Below are positions 18,576-27,661 of a DNA stretch of 53,368 nt, in pieces (within the stretch, counting starts at the first letter, position 1; every line of letters begins with the position of its first letter). Origin of the DNA: Methanobacteriota archaeon (GTDB lineage: Archaea; Thermoplasmatota; Poseidoniia; Poseidoniales; Poseidoniaceae); the NCBI GenBank assembly GCA_011526375.1, contig WTIT01000115.1, positions 21,592 through 74,959 on the forward strand, written 5' to 3'. Position numbers and translations under genes: made by a program. The notes under the pieces are model-generated. The model saw nothing but the letters and a program-made list of their open reading frames with translations, had not been told where the DNA came from and did not search any database.

Positions 18576-19582
18576 GAACCTCCCCCCATGTGGCTTGGCG
18601 CATCGACTTGCCGTGCTTGTACTGGGCTGCGCAAAAGGTCCTCGCTGGTTTTTACCTCATAACCTAAATTTTCCATAATCACGATGAATAAATCTTCCAA
18701 TGATGCTTCATATTCATGCATGCGGCGTATTTGCGAGCCAACTTCTGCTGCGCAAGACAAAATTTTAGTCGTCGTATCCTCGTCCTCATGCAATACTCGC
18801 ATGATTCTTCCCTCGCGGCGAACATCAAGGCCGATTGAGACCATTTTCTCTTCTAATTTTGAGGCATTACCCCATACGTGAATCTCGATTTCTCGATCGA
18901 TATCCTTCAAGTCCTCTATCCTTCCCTGTGCTGCTAATTTGCCTTTGTGTAACAGAACCATACTATCGCAGACTCGCTCAACATCATCCATTAGGTGTGA
19001 TGCCATCATTACTGAGCGATTGCCATTGTGAACCATATTTTGAAGAGTAGATATCATAAATTCTCTTGCCGTTGCATCTAGACCATTAGATGGTTCATCA
19101 GCAATGATTAATTCCGGGTCGTGAATAATACTGCATGCTAACTTTGTTGCCTGCTTCATACCTGTGGAAAAACTCCCTATGTTTCGATATCTCTGCTCTC
19201 CCAACCCCACATATTGCAATACTTCATGTGCTCGAGACATCGCAACAATGGGATTCATTCCAAGCAGTTCTCCAGAATATTTGACTTGGTATATGGCTTC
19301 CATGTCAGGGTTCAGTGCATCATATTCTGGCATGTAACCAATTCTCGAACGAATTGCAGCTCCGTCTGTTCTTATGTCATGACCGAGAACTGTGCCGTCT
19401 CCTGATGTTGCTTGAATTAGACCTAGAATGGTTTTCAAAAATGTCGATTTTCCAGCCCCGTTAGGCCCTAACAATCCAGTTGCACCCTTGGTAACTTTCA
19501 AGTTAAGATTTTCAAGGGCAACATGTGGTCCGTACGACTTGGATAAATTAGTCGTCTCGATGATGTAGTCGCTGTCGGACAT
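18572..19582 (-). CDS. ABC transporter ATP-binding protein
   Basis: 336 residues, first gene of the five-gene operon. It has Walker A GPNGAGKSTFLK, signature FSTGMKQATKLA, Walker B ELIIADEPSNGLD and switch His in MASHLMDDVE. The C-terminal domain (about 220-336) ends with a variable tail. The closest architectural type is the GldA/NosF class that works with ABC-2 permeases such as the one next to it. The start ATG (MSDSD) is preceded by GGTAAG. Confidence 0.88.
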   Translation of the reverse strand: MSDSDYIIETTNLSKSYGPHVALENLNLKVTKGATGLLGPNGAGKSTFLKTILGLIQATSGDGTVLGHDIRTDGAAIRSRIGYMPEYDALNPDMEAIYQVKYSGELLGMNPIVAMSRAHEVLQYVGLGEQRYRNIGSFSTGMKQATKLACSIIHDPELIIADEPSNGLDATAREFMISTLQNMVHNGNRSVMMASHLMDDVERVCDSMVLLHKGKLAAQGRIEDLKDIDREIEIHVWGNASKLEEKMVSIGLDVRREGRIMRVLHEDEDTTTKILSCAAEVGSQIRRMHEYEASLEDLFIVIMENLGYEVKTSEDLLRSPVQARQVDAPSHMGGGS

Positions 19583-19642
19583 AACTTACCCATTACTATG
19601 AGACGGCAGACATCCTTTGAATGCTACGCATAAATGAACCAC

Positions 19643-21913
19643 TCATTCATCTTCCTTGATTCCATCTCGTGTTTTTATTGCTACACCTTTTTTCATGGTT
19701 GATAAGTCATCTGCAGTCGATACTGAGACACCATGTCCGATCAACTGCCCTGATTGATTACAGATTAGACAGGCCTCACCAGGACGCAACCACGGGTCGG
19801 AACCAACAACAAATCCGTGAAACACATTTCTGCCTTTTCTCACGAAAGGCTCAGCATCATCATCTACCACAACAACCGCTAATCCTTCACCACTGTAAGG
19901 AGCTATTGCGGTTTTTGAAAATCCGTTAGGCAAGGGTTTTCTTCGTCTGGCAAACAATTCTATCGCTCCAGAATTATTCAGTGAAATCCCACCATCACCT
20001 AGACGGAAACTTGCTAAGTGTTGGCCGTTTGCTGAAAGAACATTCTTGATACGTCCATATTTATTGACAACAAACTGCATACTTGATGACATTTCAGCAG
20101 CTATTTCTTGGCTTGTGTTAAACAGAACTGAAAACTTATCAGCGGCTTTGAGACGATTTAACATCAGTTGACTTTGTTTGAATAAATCTTGGTCTACAAG
20201 GGATAATTGACCTTCAATCAACTCCATTTTCACCTCAGATTCGAGATTTGACAGGCTTTCAAATACTTGGGTTTCAAAATTATCAGACCGTAAATTGATT
20301 GGAATTACCGACTTCCCAGAGAGGCCAAACAATTCCAATTCATGAGCCATTTTTGCATTATCAAATTTATTTCTCCAAATCCAATCCGGCCCTTCAATAT
20401 GACAAAATGGATTCAAGTCTTCGAGAGTATATGGAACCAAACCAATCGGCGTACTGATCATTATCTCTAAACCTGGTGCATATTGCAGAATTTTAGCCAC
20501 GACACTGTCACATTTATCTCTCCATGGCCCAGATTGGCCATAGAAAATCAGCACTGAATCGTCACCTGCAGACGCAGGAGTTCTTGGATGCCATCTATCA
20601 AGCAAGAGGTTTCTTGCCGCGATAATATGAGGTCTACTAAAAGTATCAGAACCAGCCCACTGTTCGCCTCCTTTGCGAGGGGTTAGTTGTGAATCAATAA
20701 TCCAGTTCCAACCTGTCTCGAACCCTCCATGATTGGAGGTCTCTTGAGAAGATGTAATCTCGTCAAGTGGCAGTGATTCATTGTTCAGCCTTACATATTC
20801 AGCTGTTGCAGGATTTGTTGTTAACCACAAATATGCATCTCTTAATGCTGGATGTTGATGGCTTCTTTGCTCTACTAGTCGCCAAATATTACCATCTCGA
20901 ACGGCTTGGCGGCAACGTGCTAACTCTGCTAGAGTTATCTCTAAATTGTATCGTGAAAGCAGTTCCATTCTTGCTTGCTTATCCAATTTTCTAACCTCTT
21001 CAGGAGTTACTGAACTTATGCATGGCATCATAATTGGCCACTCATGGAGCCCTTCCAGTTTTTCAGTACCCCAAGGAGTGAGAATTCTGCCATCTCTAGC
21101 GAATAAAGCATAAGCTGCGGAGTCAAATAAGTCAGCGCCAAGCGCAATTGACATTGGAAACAACATCGGATGACCACAACCAAACATATGTACCGGTCTG
21201 TTTGATGGTAAGTATGGAAGAGTGGAAAGCATAATTTTGGCATATTCACGGTATCTCTGTTGCTCCATGACAGGAACAATACCCCCAATAGGGTGGACTG
21301 AGAAATCAAACTCACCCATTTCTGTCGCTGATTTTCTCCTCAAATCTGGGAACAGACCACCCTGAATAGGGCCATTGAGCATTACTCCTTCAGCTGCATC
21401 GATGGATAACTGAGACCGTTCCAAAGTTTCATCCACTGCAGAGGCAACCTCTGAATGTTTCATATCTGGCCTAGAAAAAACATCGAGCATAGTTGCGATA
21501 TCTACGCCGATTGAACGTTGAAAATCAACTATTTCTTCAACGCCAACTTCAACGTCACCGTATACATATGATTGGAAAGTTCCTGAATCTGTCATGATGA
21601 CTCCTGGATAATCGAGCAGACTGTGAACTCCGTCTGCTTGTGCTTTGTCCTTCAGTTTTTGATGCTTCCAGATGATATACGAGTTAGTAATCAGAGCACC
21701 AATCCCATACTTATCCCACATTTCGCGCGGTTCTATTGTTCTAATGTTTGGATTAATCACCGGCAGTAATGTTGGAGTGTCAAGTATGCCGTGAGCGGTG
21801 TGTAACTTACCCAATCTAGCACGCCCATCTCGAACTGTCACTTCGAACAATCCTTCATCGCCCTCACGACACGGTGAAGGGTCTTCTCTAGACTGGTCAG
21901 ACCATACAGGCAT
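19643..21913 (-). CDS. tgtA: Archaeosine-type tRNA-guanine transglycosylase with ArcS-like segment and PUA domain
   Basis: 756 residues, well above the 582 or so of Pyrococcus ArcTGT. The N-terminal TIM-barrel has both catalytic aspartates in context: MTDSGTFQS (D109) and LFDSAAYALFAR (D264), as in enzymes that exchange guanine 15 of archaeal tRNA for preQ0. At 295-325 the usual C-x-C-x2-C plus His zinc site is missing: only C298 remains and the His position reads Tyr (LLSRYNL). Residues about 427-545 resemble the ArcS middle domain (RPHIIAARNLLLDR, ISTPIGLVPYTLEDL), but the ArcS motif PC-x3-KPY-x2-S-x2-H is degenerate (FYGQSGPWRDKCDSV). The last 80 residues form a PUA domain (GKNVFHGFV-, PGEACLIC-like). 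Alternative: a family-specific ArcTGT with a non-zinc fold. Confidence 0.85.
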   Translation of the reverse strand: MPVWSDQSREDPSPCREGDEGLFEVTVRDGRARLGKLHTAHGILDTPTLLPVINPNIRTIEPREMWDKYGIGALITNSYIIWKHQKLKDKAQADGVHSLLDYPGVIMTDSGTFQSYVYGDVEVGVEEIVDFQRSIGVDIATMLDVFSRPDMKHSEVASAVDETLERSQLSIDAAEGVMLNGPIQGGLFPDLRRKSATEMGEFDFSVHPIGGIVPVMEQQRYREYAKIMLSTLPYLPSNRPVHMFGCGHPMLFPMSIALGADLFDSAAYALFARDGRILTPWGTEKLEGLHEWPIMMPCISSVTPEEVRKLDKQARMELLSRYNLEITLAELARCRQAVRDGNIWRLVEQRSHQHPALRDAYLWLTTNPATAEYVRLNNESLPLDEITSSQETSNHGGFETGWNWIIDSQLTPRKGGEQWAGSDTFSRPHIIAARNLLLDRWHPRTPASAGDDSVLIFYGQSGPWRDKCDSVVAKILQYAPGLEIMISTPIGLVPYTLEDLNPFCHIEGPDWIWRNKFDNAKMAHELELFGLSGKSVIPINLRSDNFETQVFESLSNLESEVKMELIEGQLSLVDQDLFKQSQLMLNRLKAADKFSVLFNTSQEIAAEMSSSMQFVVNKYGRIKNVLSANGQHLASFRLGDGGISLNNSGAIELFARRRKPLPNGFSKTAIAPYSGEGLAVVVVDDDAEPFVRKGRNVFHGFVVGSDPWLRPGEACLICNQSGQLIGHGVSVSTADDLSTMKKGVAIKTRDGIKEDE

Positions 21914-21968
21914 GTGCCTCGCTGCAACAATTGTGATTTGAATTCATCCGTTAGAATATGCTGAACGG

Positions 21969-22430
21969 CTAAACAAACTCTACCTTTCCGTGAGCGAGAA
22001 TAAACTCTCTACCCAACTCATCAAAAGTGTCAAGCAATTTGCTTGAGTAGCGAATCACATTTACTTCCGGATCCGACTCTAAATCAGCCTTAATCCCATC
22101 CAAGGTACCAGGGGCAGCACCACATGACAGACAAGCTCCAGTTAAGTCGAGAACGAAATCCATCATTTTGTTGCCGTTATTCTCCAAAACCTCGTAAGAT
22201 TCTATCTGAATGCCTCCACCATGCCCATCTAAGGCGGCCCTAACACTCCCCAGTCTTGCCAATAGCGCTGGTATCATTTCATCTGTTTCAGCTAAATTAA
22301 GTAGTGATTTTTTCCTAAGTTTTGCATCAAGAATCGGGTCTGATGTTTCAGCGATTCTTAGTTTTGCTTCTTCATCGATAGAATGTTGAGCCTCTGCTGC
22401 ATACTTAGCGACGAGGTCTTCATCAGTCAT
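21969..22430 (-). CDS. NifU C-terminal-like iron-sulfur scaffold protein
   Basis: 153 residues from ATG 22430 (a GTG at 22448 is an alternative). The C-terminal half matches the NifU/Nfu domain: LGSVRAALDGHGGGIQIESYEV followed by DLTGACLSCGAAPGTLDGI, where the C-x-x-C pair binds a transient 4Fe-4S cluster for delivery to target proteins. The N-terminal 60 residues are a helical, charged extension. It is transcribed divergently from the SUF operon across about 107 bases, which fits a shared control and role in iron-sulfur cluster assembly. Confidence 0.8.
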   Translation of the reverse strand: MTDEDLVAKYAAEAQHSIDEEAKLRIAETSDPILDAKLRKKSLLNLAETDEMIPALLARLGSVRAALDGHGGGIQIESYEVLENNGNKMMDFVLDLTGACLSCGAAPGTLDGIKADLESDPEVNVIRYSSKLLDTFDELGREFILAHGKVEFV

Positions 22431-22469
22431 GTTAGTTCGAATCACCACGAGTTTTTGACTCTTTGCTAT

Positions 22470-22487
22470 TTTTAGGCTACCCTAAAA
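22470..22487. promoter_or_regulatory. Palindrome between nifU-like gene and SUF operon
   Basis: A perfect seven-base inverted repeat, TTTTAGG-CTAC-CCTAAAA. It lies in the divergent intergenic region 22431-22537. On the minus strand it overlaps CTAAAAATAG, a possible TATA box for the NifU-like gene. Position and symmetry suit an operator for a dimeric regulator of iron-sulfur assembly. No regulator is identified. Confidence 0.45.
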
Positions 22488-22537
22488 CCGTATTACTGCG
22501 CTGCAATTTTTTACACTCCTTGATAAAGGTGAATCAT

Positions 22538-23296
22538 GTGGATTTGACTGGTGAGACATTGTCTGATTTAGTATTAGATATCCGGAACCTACATGTTTCT
22601 GTCGATGGCAATGAAATCATCAAAGGAATTAATCTAGCAATTAAATCCGGTGAAATCCATGCTATTATGGGCCGTAATGGTGCAGGAAAATCTACTCTTG
22701 CCCACATTTTGATGGGTCATCCCGCTTACGAAATTACCGGTGGAGAAATCTACTATCTAGGTAAAGCAATCGAAGAATACGATGTCTTTGAGCGTGCTAG
22801 AGCCGGTATGTTTCTCTCGTTCCAATATCCACCTTCGATACCTGGTGTACAAGTCGGTAATTTCCTAAAGAAATCTGTTAACAATGTGCGAGATGAAAAT
22901 GTCAAAGCGAGAGAATTTCGTAAGGAATTGAATTCTGCCATGGAAAAACTAGAGATGGACCGAAGTTTCCTTTCTAGATATGTTAACGACGGATTCAGCG
23001 GTGGCGAGAAAAAGCGCCTTGAAATGCTACAAATGATGCTCTTGAAACCAAATCTAGCTTTGCTAGACGAGACTGACTCTGGACTAGACATTGATGCCCT
23101 GCGTTTGGTTGCTAAAGGAATCAACGAGACTGCTGAGAATACTGGCGTATTGGTCATCACACATTACCAACGGCTACTGGACCTCGTCAAACCCGATTTT
23201 GTTCACGCCATGATTGATGGAAAATTTGTCAAATCAGGCGGCCCTGAATTGGCAGTAGAATTAGAAGACAAAGGCTATGATTGGTTGGAGGCATGA
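22538..23296 (+). CDS. sufC: Fe-S cluster assembly ATPase SufC
   Basis: ABC-type ATPase of the SufBCD scaffold complex. Landmarks are Walker [13 protein letters not shown], the SufC-specific [14 protein letters not shown] segment, signature [11 protein letters not shown], Walker [16 protein letters not shown] and the switch His in [11 protein letters not shown] 22538 is chosen as start because AGGTGA lies five bases upstream; an in-frame TTG at 22463 is unlikely as it lies inside the promoter region. The stop overlaps the ribosome-binding site of sufB by design: GGAGG sits at 23287-23291. Confidence 0.92.
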   Translation: MDLTGETLSDLVLDIRNLHVSVDGNEIIKGINLAIKSGEIHAIMGRNGAGKSTLAHILMGHPAYEITGGEIYYLGKAIEEYDVFERARAGMFLSFQYPPSIPGVQVGNFLKKSVNNVRDENVKAREFRKELNSAMEKLEMDRSFLSRYVNDGFSGGEKKRLEMLQMMLLKPNLALLDETDSGLDIDALRLVAKGINETAENTGVLVITHYQRLLDLVKPDFVHAMIDGKFVKSGGPELAVELEDKGYDWLEA

Positions 23297-23298
23297 AG

Positions 23299-24705
23299 AT
23301 GAGTGAAGAAGCGATTAACGCTGTAGGCGACTACAAGTATGGTTTTCACGACCCAGAAAATGCAACAATTAGATTTGACAAAGGACTGTCAGAGCAGGTA
23401 GTTCGAGACATCTCAGAATTGAAAGGCGAGCCCGAATGGATGACTGAGATTAGAGTCAAAGCGTATCATCACTTTGAGGAAAGGCCAATGCCAGACTGGG
23501 GCAATTGTAACATGCTTGAATCGATAAAATTCGATGACGTAACATATTTCTTACGATCATCTGATCAAACTGAAAAAAACTGGGATGATGTACCAGATGA
23601 CATCAAAAATACATTTGACAGGCTTGGAATTCCTGAAGCAGAACAAAAATGGCTTGGCGGAGTAACCGCACAGTATGAATCAGAAGCGGTATACCACTCA
23701 ATAAGAGAAGACTTGGAAGAGCAAGGAGTAATATTCCTCGACATGGATTCAGGACTGAAAGAATACCCTGAATTGGTAAAACAATACTTTGGCACGGTGA
23801 TACCATATGCAGATAACAAATTCTCCGCGTTAAACACAGCAGTATGGAGCGGCGGCTCGTTTATCTATGTACCAAAAGGTGTTCACGTTGAAATGCCGGT
23901 ACAAGCCTATTTCAGAATAAATGCAAAAAACATGGGCCAATTTGAAAGAACCCTAATCATTGCGGATGAAGGAAGTAGCATCCATTATGTCGAGGGTTGT
24001 ACTGCTCCGACCTATTCCACCGATTCTCTTCACTCTGCCGTGGTCGAATTAATCGCCATGGAAGGTGCAAAAATACGTTACTCGACAGTACAGAACTGGT
24101 CAGCAAATGTGTACAATCTTGTTACTAAAAGAGGCATCGCCCACAAGAACGCAGTCGTTGAATGGGTTGACGGAAATATTGGCTCAAAATTGACCATGAA
24201 ATATCCAGCGGTAATACTCAAAGGAGAAGGGGCCCATGCTGAGATTATTTCTGTCGCCTATGCCGGTGAAGGACAACATCAGGATGCTGGAGCAAAAGTA
24301 CATCACTTAGCCCCTAATACAACATCTAACATTTTATCGAAATCAATTTCCAAGAACGGTGGTAGATCGTCATATCGTGGCTTACTAAAGGTCAACCCAA
24401 AAGCTCACGGCTGTCGCTCAAAGGTAGTTTGTGATGCCCTGATGCTCGATGCAGATTCTCGCTCTGATACCTACCCTACCATGGAAGTTGGAAACTCGTC
24501 TGCAGACTTGGAACACGAAGCAAGTGTTTCAAAAATTTCCGGCGACCAACTATTCTACCTCATGAGTCGAGGATTTAGTGAAGAAGAAGCAATGGGCTTG
24601 ATTGTTAATGGATTCTTTGAACCATTTACCAGAGAGTTGCCAATGGAATATGCGGTTGAGCTAAACAAACTACTCGAACTTGAGATGGAAGGTGCCATTG
24701 GATGA
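23299..24705 (+). CDS. sufB: Fe-S cluster assembly protein SufB
   Basis: Core scaffold subunit on which SUF clusters are built. 468 residues from ATG 23299, which is seven bases after GGAGG (23287-23291); an ATG at 23293 would be too close. The SufB family blocks are visible: [21 protein letters not shown] near the N-terminus, [17 protein letters not shown], the beta-helix core with [19 protein letters not shown] (scaffold Cys), and the C-terminal [23 protein letters not shown]. Four-base overlap with sufD. Confidence 0.95.
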   Translation: MSEEAINAVGDYKYGFHDPENATIRFDKGLSEQVVRDISELKGEPEWMTEIRVKAYHHFEERPMPDWGNCNMLESIKFDDVTYFLRSSDQTEKNWDDVPDDIKNTFDRLGIPEAEQKWLGGVTAQYESEAVYHSIREDLEEQGVIFLDMDSGLKEYPELVKQYFGTVIPYADNKFSALNTAVWSGGSFIYVPKGVHVEMPVQAYFRINAKNMGQFERTLIIADEGSSIHYVEGCTAPTYSTDSLHSAVVELIAMEGAKIRYSTVQNWSANVYNLVTKRGIAHKNAVVEWVDGNIGSKLTMKYPAVILKGEGAHAEIISVAYAGEGQHQDAGAKVHHLAPNTTSNILSKSISKNGGRSSYRGLLKVNPKAHGCRSKVVCDALMLDADSRSDTYPTMEVGNSSADLEHEASVSKISGDQLFYLMSRGFSEEEAMGLIVNGFFEPFTRELPMEYAVELNKLLELEMEGAIG

Positions 24706-25727
24706 CCTATCTTGAAATGCCGATACCCAATAGGTCAGAGCACCTTTGGCGATACACTCCGTGGAAGAAAGTCCACCCAACAAAAATTGACAAATTACCA
24801 GGTATTGAACCATCATCTGTATTGGTAAATGGTCAATTATCCAAGGCAAATAATCACAGTAAAGCAATCACCCGTAATGAAATTTCACGAACATTTCTTG
24901 CAGAATCTAACAGCACAGTGCACGAGATAATTATCGATAATGATTCGATAGACACTGAGGTTGTAATTCAAACTGAAAGGGAACTAGAGTCCTGTAACCT
25001 CCACTTTGATGTTCAGTCATCAGGTAGCGTGTGTTTACGTTTGTTAGGAAAATCAAACTGGTTTGGTTTGTCAATTACTGGGGTATTACAACACAACGTC
25101 AACTTTTCTTTTGCTATTGTAAATGATTTGAATGAAAAGTGTACAGTATTACGCTGTGAAGATTGGGACATTTCAAGGGACTCATCTTTGGAGTACGGTG
25201 AACTTTCAACCGGTGCCAACATAATAAAGAGTGACATTCGAACCTATCTAAAAGGCACCAACTCTAGCCTAACTCAAAATATTGCAGTACACTGCGATTT
25301 GGGTAGAGTGGATGACCACCATATCGAAATTCATCATCTACAACCTCATACAAATTCCTCACTAAGTGTCAATTCAGCTTGTGCTAACAAGGGGCACGCA
25401 ATAGGCACAGGATTACTCATTATCGAAGAGAATTGTGATGGCTCAGATGCCGGCCAGGTATTCAAGAACCTACTTCTGTCAGAGAATGCTAAAGCCGAGG
25501 CAATTCCAGAACTAGAAGTTCTCTCAGATGATGTAAGTGCAGCCCATGGAGCCGCTTCATCATCGGTTGACCCTGAGCAAATCCACTACCTGATGGCCAG
25601 GGGGTACAGTCGAGAAGATGCTAAAACAGAAATTCTCGAAGGATTTTTGATTAGCAGTTTTGCCAAACTCAGCAACGAAAAAGCCCGTCAATTTCTGATG
25701 GATGAATTGACTGTTGAAGAGGATTGA
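24702..25727 (+). CDS. sufD: Fe-S cluster assembly protein SufD
   Basis: Partner subunit of SufB in the SufBC2D complex. 341 residues. The N-terminal [10 protein letters not shown] and the C-terminal beta-helix end ([27 protein letters not shown], with the conserved Ala-His-Gly) match SufD. The middle beta helix is divergent, as usual for archaeal and short SufD proteins. Coupled to sufB through an ATGA overlap and followed 13 bases later by sufS. Confidence 0.88.
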   Translation: MTYLEMPIPNRSEHLWRYTPWKKVHPTKIDKLPGIEPSSVLVNGQLSKANNHSKAITRNEISRTFLAESNSTVHEIIIDNDSIDTEVVIQTERELESCNLHFDVQSSGSVCLRLLGKSNWFGLSITGVLQHNVNFSFAIVNDLNEKCTVLRCEDWDISRDSSLEYGELSTGANIIKSDIRTYLKGTNSSLTQNIAVHCDLGRVDDHHIEIHHLQPHTNSSLSVNSACANKGHAIGTGLLIIEENCDGSDAGQVFKNLLLSENAKAEAIPELEVLSDDVSAAHGAASSSVDPEQIHYLMARGYSREDAKTEILEGFLISSFAKLSNEKARQFLMDELTVEED

Positions 25728-25740
25728 TTGGGTGATAAAC

Positions 25741-26928
25741 ATGCGTGATCAATTCCCAATACTTCAGCGTGAAATCAATGGATATCCACTTGTTTACCTA
25801 GACAATGCTGCAACAACCCAGAAGCCAAATTCGGTCATTGATGCTATGAATGATTACTATTCAAACTCCAATGCAAATGTGCATAGAGCTGTCCATACCC
25901 TCGCTGGAGAAGCAACTGAAGGCTATGAATCGTGTCGTACTGCACTAAAGTCTAGGTTTAATGCTAACAAGGCCATTATTACTAGTGGCACCACAGAAGC
26001 AATCAATTTAGTTGCCCATGCTTGGGGAAGAGCCAACCTTTCCGATGGTGATGCCATCATACTCACTGAAATGGAACACCACTCCGATATCGTACCATGG
26101 CAAATGTTGGCACAGGAGATGAATATCGAATTGAGATATGTTCCCGTTCAGAAAGATTTGACTTTGGACATGGATTTGTTTGAGGCTGCCATCGATGGTG
26201 CAAAATTAGTGTGTGTTGTTCACATCTCCAACGTGCTTGGAGTATGTAATCCAGTTGCTGATATCGTGAGGATTGCTAAACAAAATGGCGCTCGCGTCCT
26301 TCTTGATGCTGCTCAAAGTGCCCCTCACCAAGATATCGATTTCATAGAACTTGGTGCGGATTTTATGGCGTTTTCCGCGCACAAAATGTGTGGACCAACC
26401 GGCATTGGAGCACTGCTTGTGACCGATGATGCGTTTTCTGAAATGCAGCCATTCATGGGTGGAGGCGACATGATTGAGACCGTCTCAATCCGTGGTTCAA
26501 CATACCAAAAAAACGAGCAAAAATTCGAGGCAGGTACACCGAGAATTGCTGAGGCAATTGGATGGACTGAGGCTATCAAGTGGCTAAACGACATAGATAT
26601 CAAATCCGAGCATGAAAGAATTTTGCAATCTGCTCGCTGGTTGGCAGGACAACTTAGAGAGATGGGGATGACAGTATACGGCAGACATGATGATAATGAT
26701 GCAGCAGTCGTTTCATTCCTCCATCCAACCATGAATAGCGAAGATTTGGCACATCTCCTCGATGCTAGAGGTTTTGCCGTAAGAACTGGTCACCATTGTG
26801 CACAACCACTGTTAGAAAGGTTGGAAATAACTGGAACTGTTCGAGTCTCGCTATATTTCTACAACACACATGAAGAAGTAGTTTCATTCGTTAACTATTT
26901 GTCAGAAATTTTGGAGAGGTTTGCATGA
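25741..26928 (+). CDS. sufS: Cysteine desulfurase SufS
   Basis: Group II cysteine desulfurase that takes sulfur from cysteine and passes it to SufE. Start is ATG 25741 (MRDQFPIL), with GGGTGA just upstream; the frame before it overlaps sufD. Landmarks are YLDNAATTQKP, TSGTTEAINLVA, DAAQSAPHQ, the PLP lysine in FSAHKMCGPTG and the sulfur-accepting cysteine in TGHHCAQPL near the C-terminus. Four-base overlap with sufE. Confidence 0.93.
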   Translation: MRDQFPILQREINGYPLVYLDNAATTQKPNSVIDAMNDYYSNSNANVHRAVHTLAGEATEGYESCRTALKSRFNANKAIITSGTTEAINLVAHAWGRANLSDGDAIILTEMEHHSDIVPWQMLAQEMNIELRYVPVQKDLTLDMDLFEAAIDGAKLVCVVHISNVLGVCNPVADIVRIAKQNGARVLLDAAQSAPHQDIDFIELGADFMAFSAHKMCGPTGIGALLVTDDAFSEMQPFMGGGDMIETVSIRGSTYQKNEQKFEAGTPRIAEAIGWTEAIKWLNDIDIKSEHERILQSARWLAGQLREMGMTVYGRHDDNDAAVVSFLHPTMNSEDLAHLLDARGFAVRTGHHCAQPLLERLEITGTVRVSLYFYNTHEEVVSFVNYLSEILERFA

Positions 26929-27335
26929 ATTACTCATCCGAACTTTCTGAACTAATAGAGGAATTTCAAGAAATCGAAGACAAAATGGAACGCTTGGAAA
27001 TGGTTTTTGATTTGGCCGACGAGGTCAATTTACTACCCATCGCCCAATGGAGTGAGGCAACTAGAGTACATGGTTGTCAATCAGAAGCACATGTGAAAGT
27101 TGAATTGGTTGATTCTAATGTCAACTTCCAATCAGGAGCTGATTCAAAGTTGGTTCAAGGATTAATGGGAATCTTAACCATGGCTATTCACGGAATAAGT
27201 GCTGATGAAGTATTGACATTAACTCCCGATTTTGCCACTGAAATGGGAATACTAAACTCGCTTTCACCCAGTAGGTCAAACGGTTTTAGGAATATGTTTG
27301 ACAAAGTCATGAGTGAGATTAAACAACAAATGTAG
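26925..27335 (+). CDS. sufE: Sulfur-transfer protein SufE
   Basis: 136 residues, the SufE/CsdE fold. SufE takes persulfide sulfur from SufS and hands it to SufB. The acceptor cysteine is visible as C51 in RVHGCQSEAHV, the family R-V-x-G-C motif, which matches the E. coli position. The MERLEMVFDLADEVNLLP lead-in is also typical. SufE is common in bacteria but rare in archaea, so its presence next to a SufS suggests bacterial origin of this operon. Confidence 0.92.
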   Translation: MNYSSELSELIEEFQEIEDKMERLEMVFDLADEVNLLPIAQWSEATRVHGCQSEAHVKVELVDSNVNFQSGADSKLVQGLMGILTMAIHGISADEVLTLTPDFATEMGILNSLSPSRSNGFRNMFDKVMSEIKQQM

Positions 27336-27340
27336 GTGAG

Positions 27341-27661
27341 ATGATGACAGACAAAAATGCTGTTTTGCAACATTTAGATGAGGTTGAAGACCCGGAATTA
27401 GAGATATCAATAGTCGAGTTAGGTCTAGTATATGATGTTAGAATAGAACAAAAAGCGGGTCAAACTCACGCTGAAATCGATATGACTCTAACAAGTCCGG
27501 GATGTCCTGCTGCTGCTGAAATCATGGCTGCTACACATCGTGCCGCTTTGACTACCGAAGGAATCGAATCTGTTCATGTAAACCTTGTTTGGTCGCCGCG
27601 CTGGGATCCGAAAATTCACGCTTCAGAAGATGCCAGAATGGATATGGGAATTTGGGATTAA
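27341..27661 (+). CDS. sufT: SufT/MIP18-like (DUF59) protein
   Basis: 106 residues of the DUF59/MIP18 family: LDEVEDPELEISIVELGLVYDVRI and the SPGCPAAAEIMAATHRAAL segment with its family cysteine (T-S-P-G-C-P). Family members such as SufT and PaaD help mature iron-sulfur proteins. It is the sixth gene of the SUF operon, starting five bases after the sufE stop with GGTGAG immediately before. Its stop overlaps the convergent DRG GTPase gene by four bases. Confidence 0.85.
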   Translation: MMTDKNAVLQHLDEVEDPELEISIVELGLVYDVRIEQKAGQTHAEIDMTLTSPGCPAAAEIMAATHRAALTTEGIESVHVNLVWSPRWDPKIHASEDARMDMGIWD

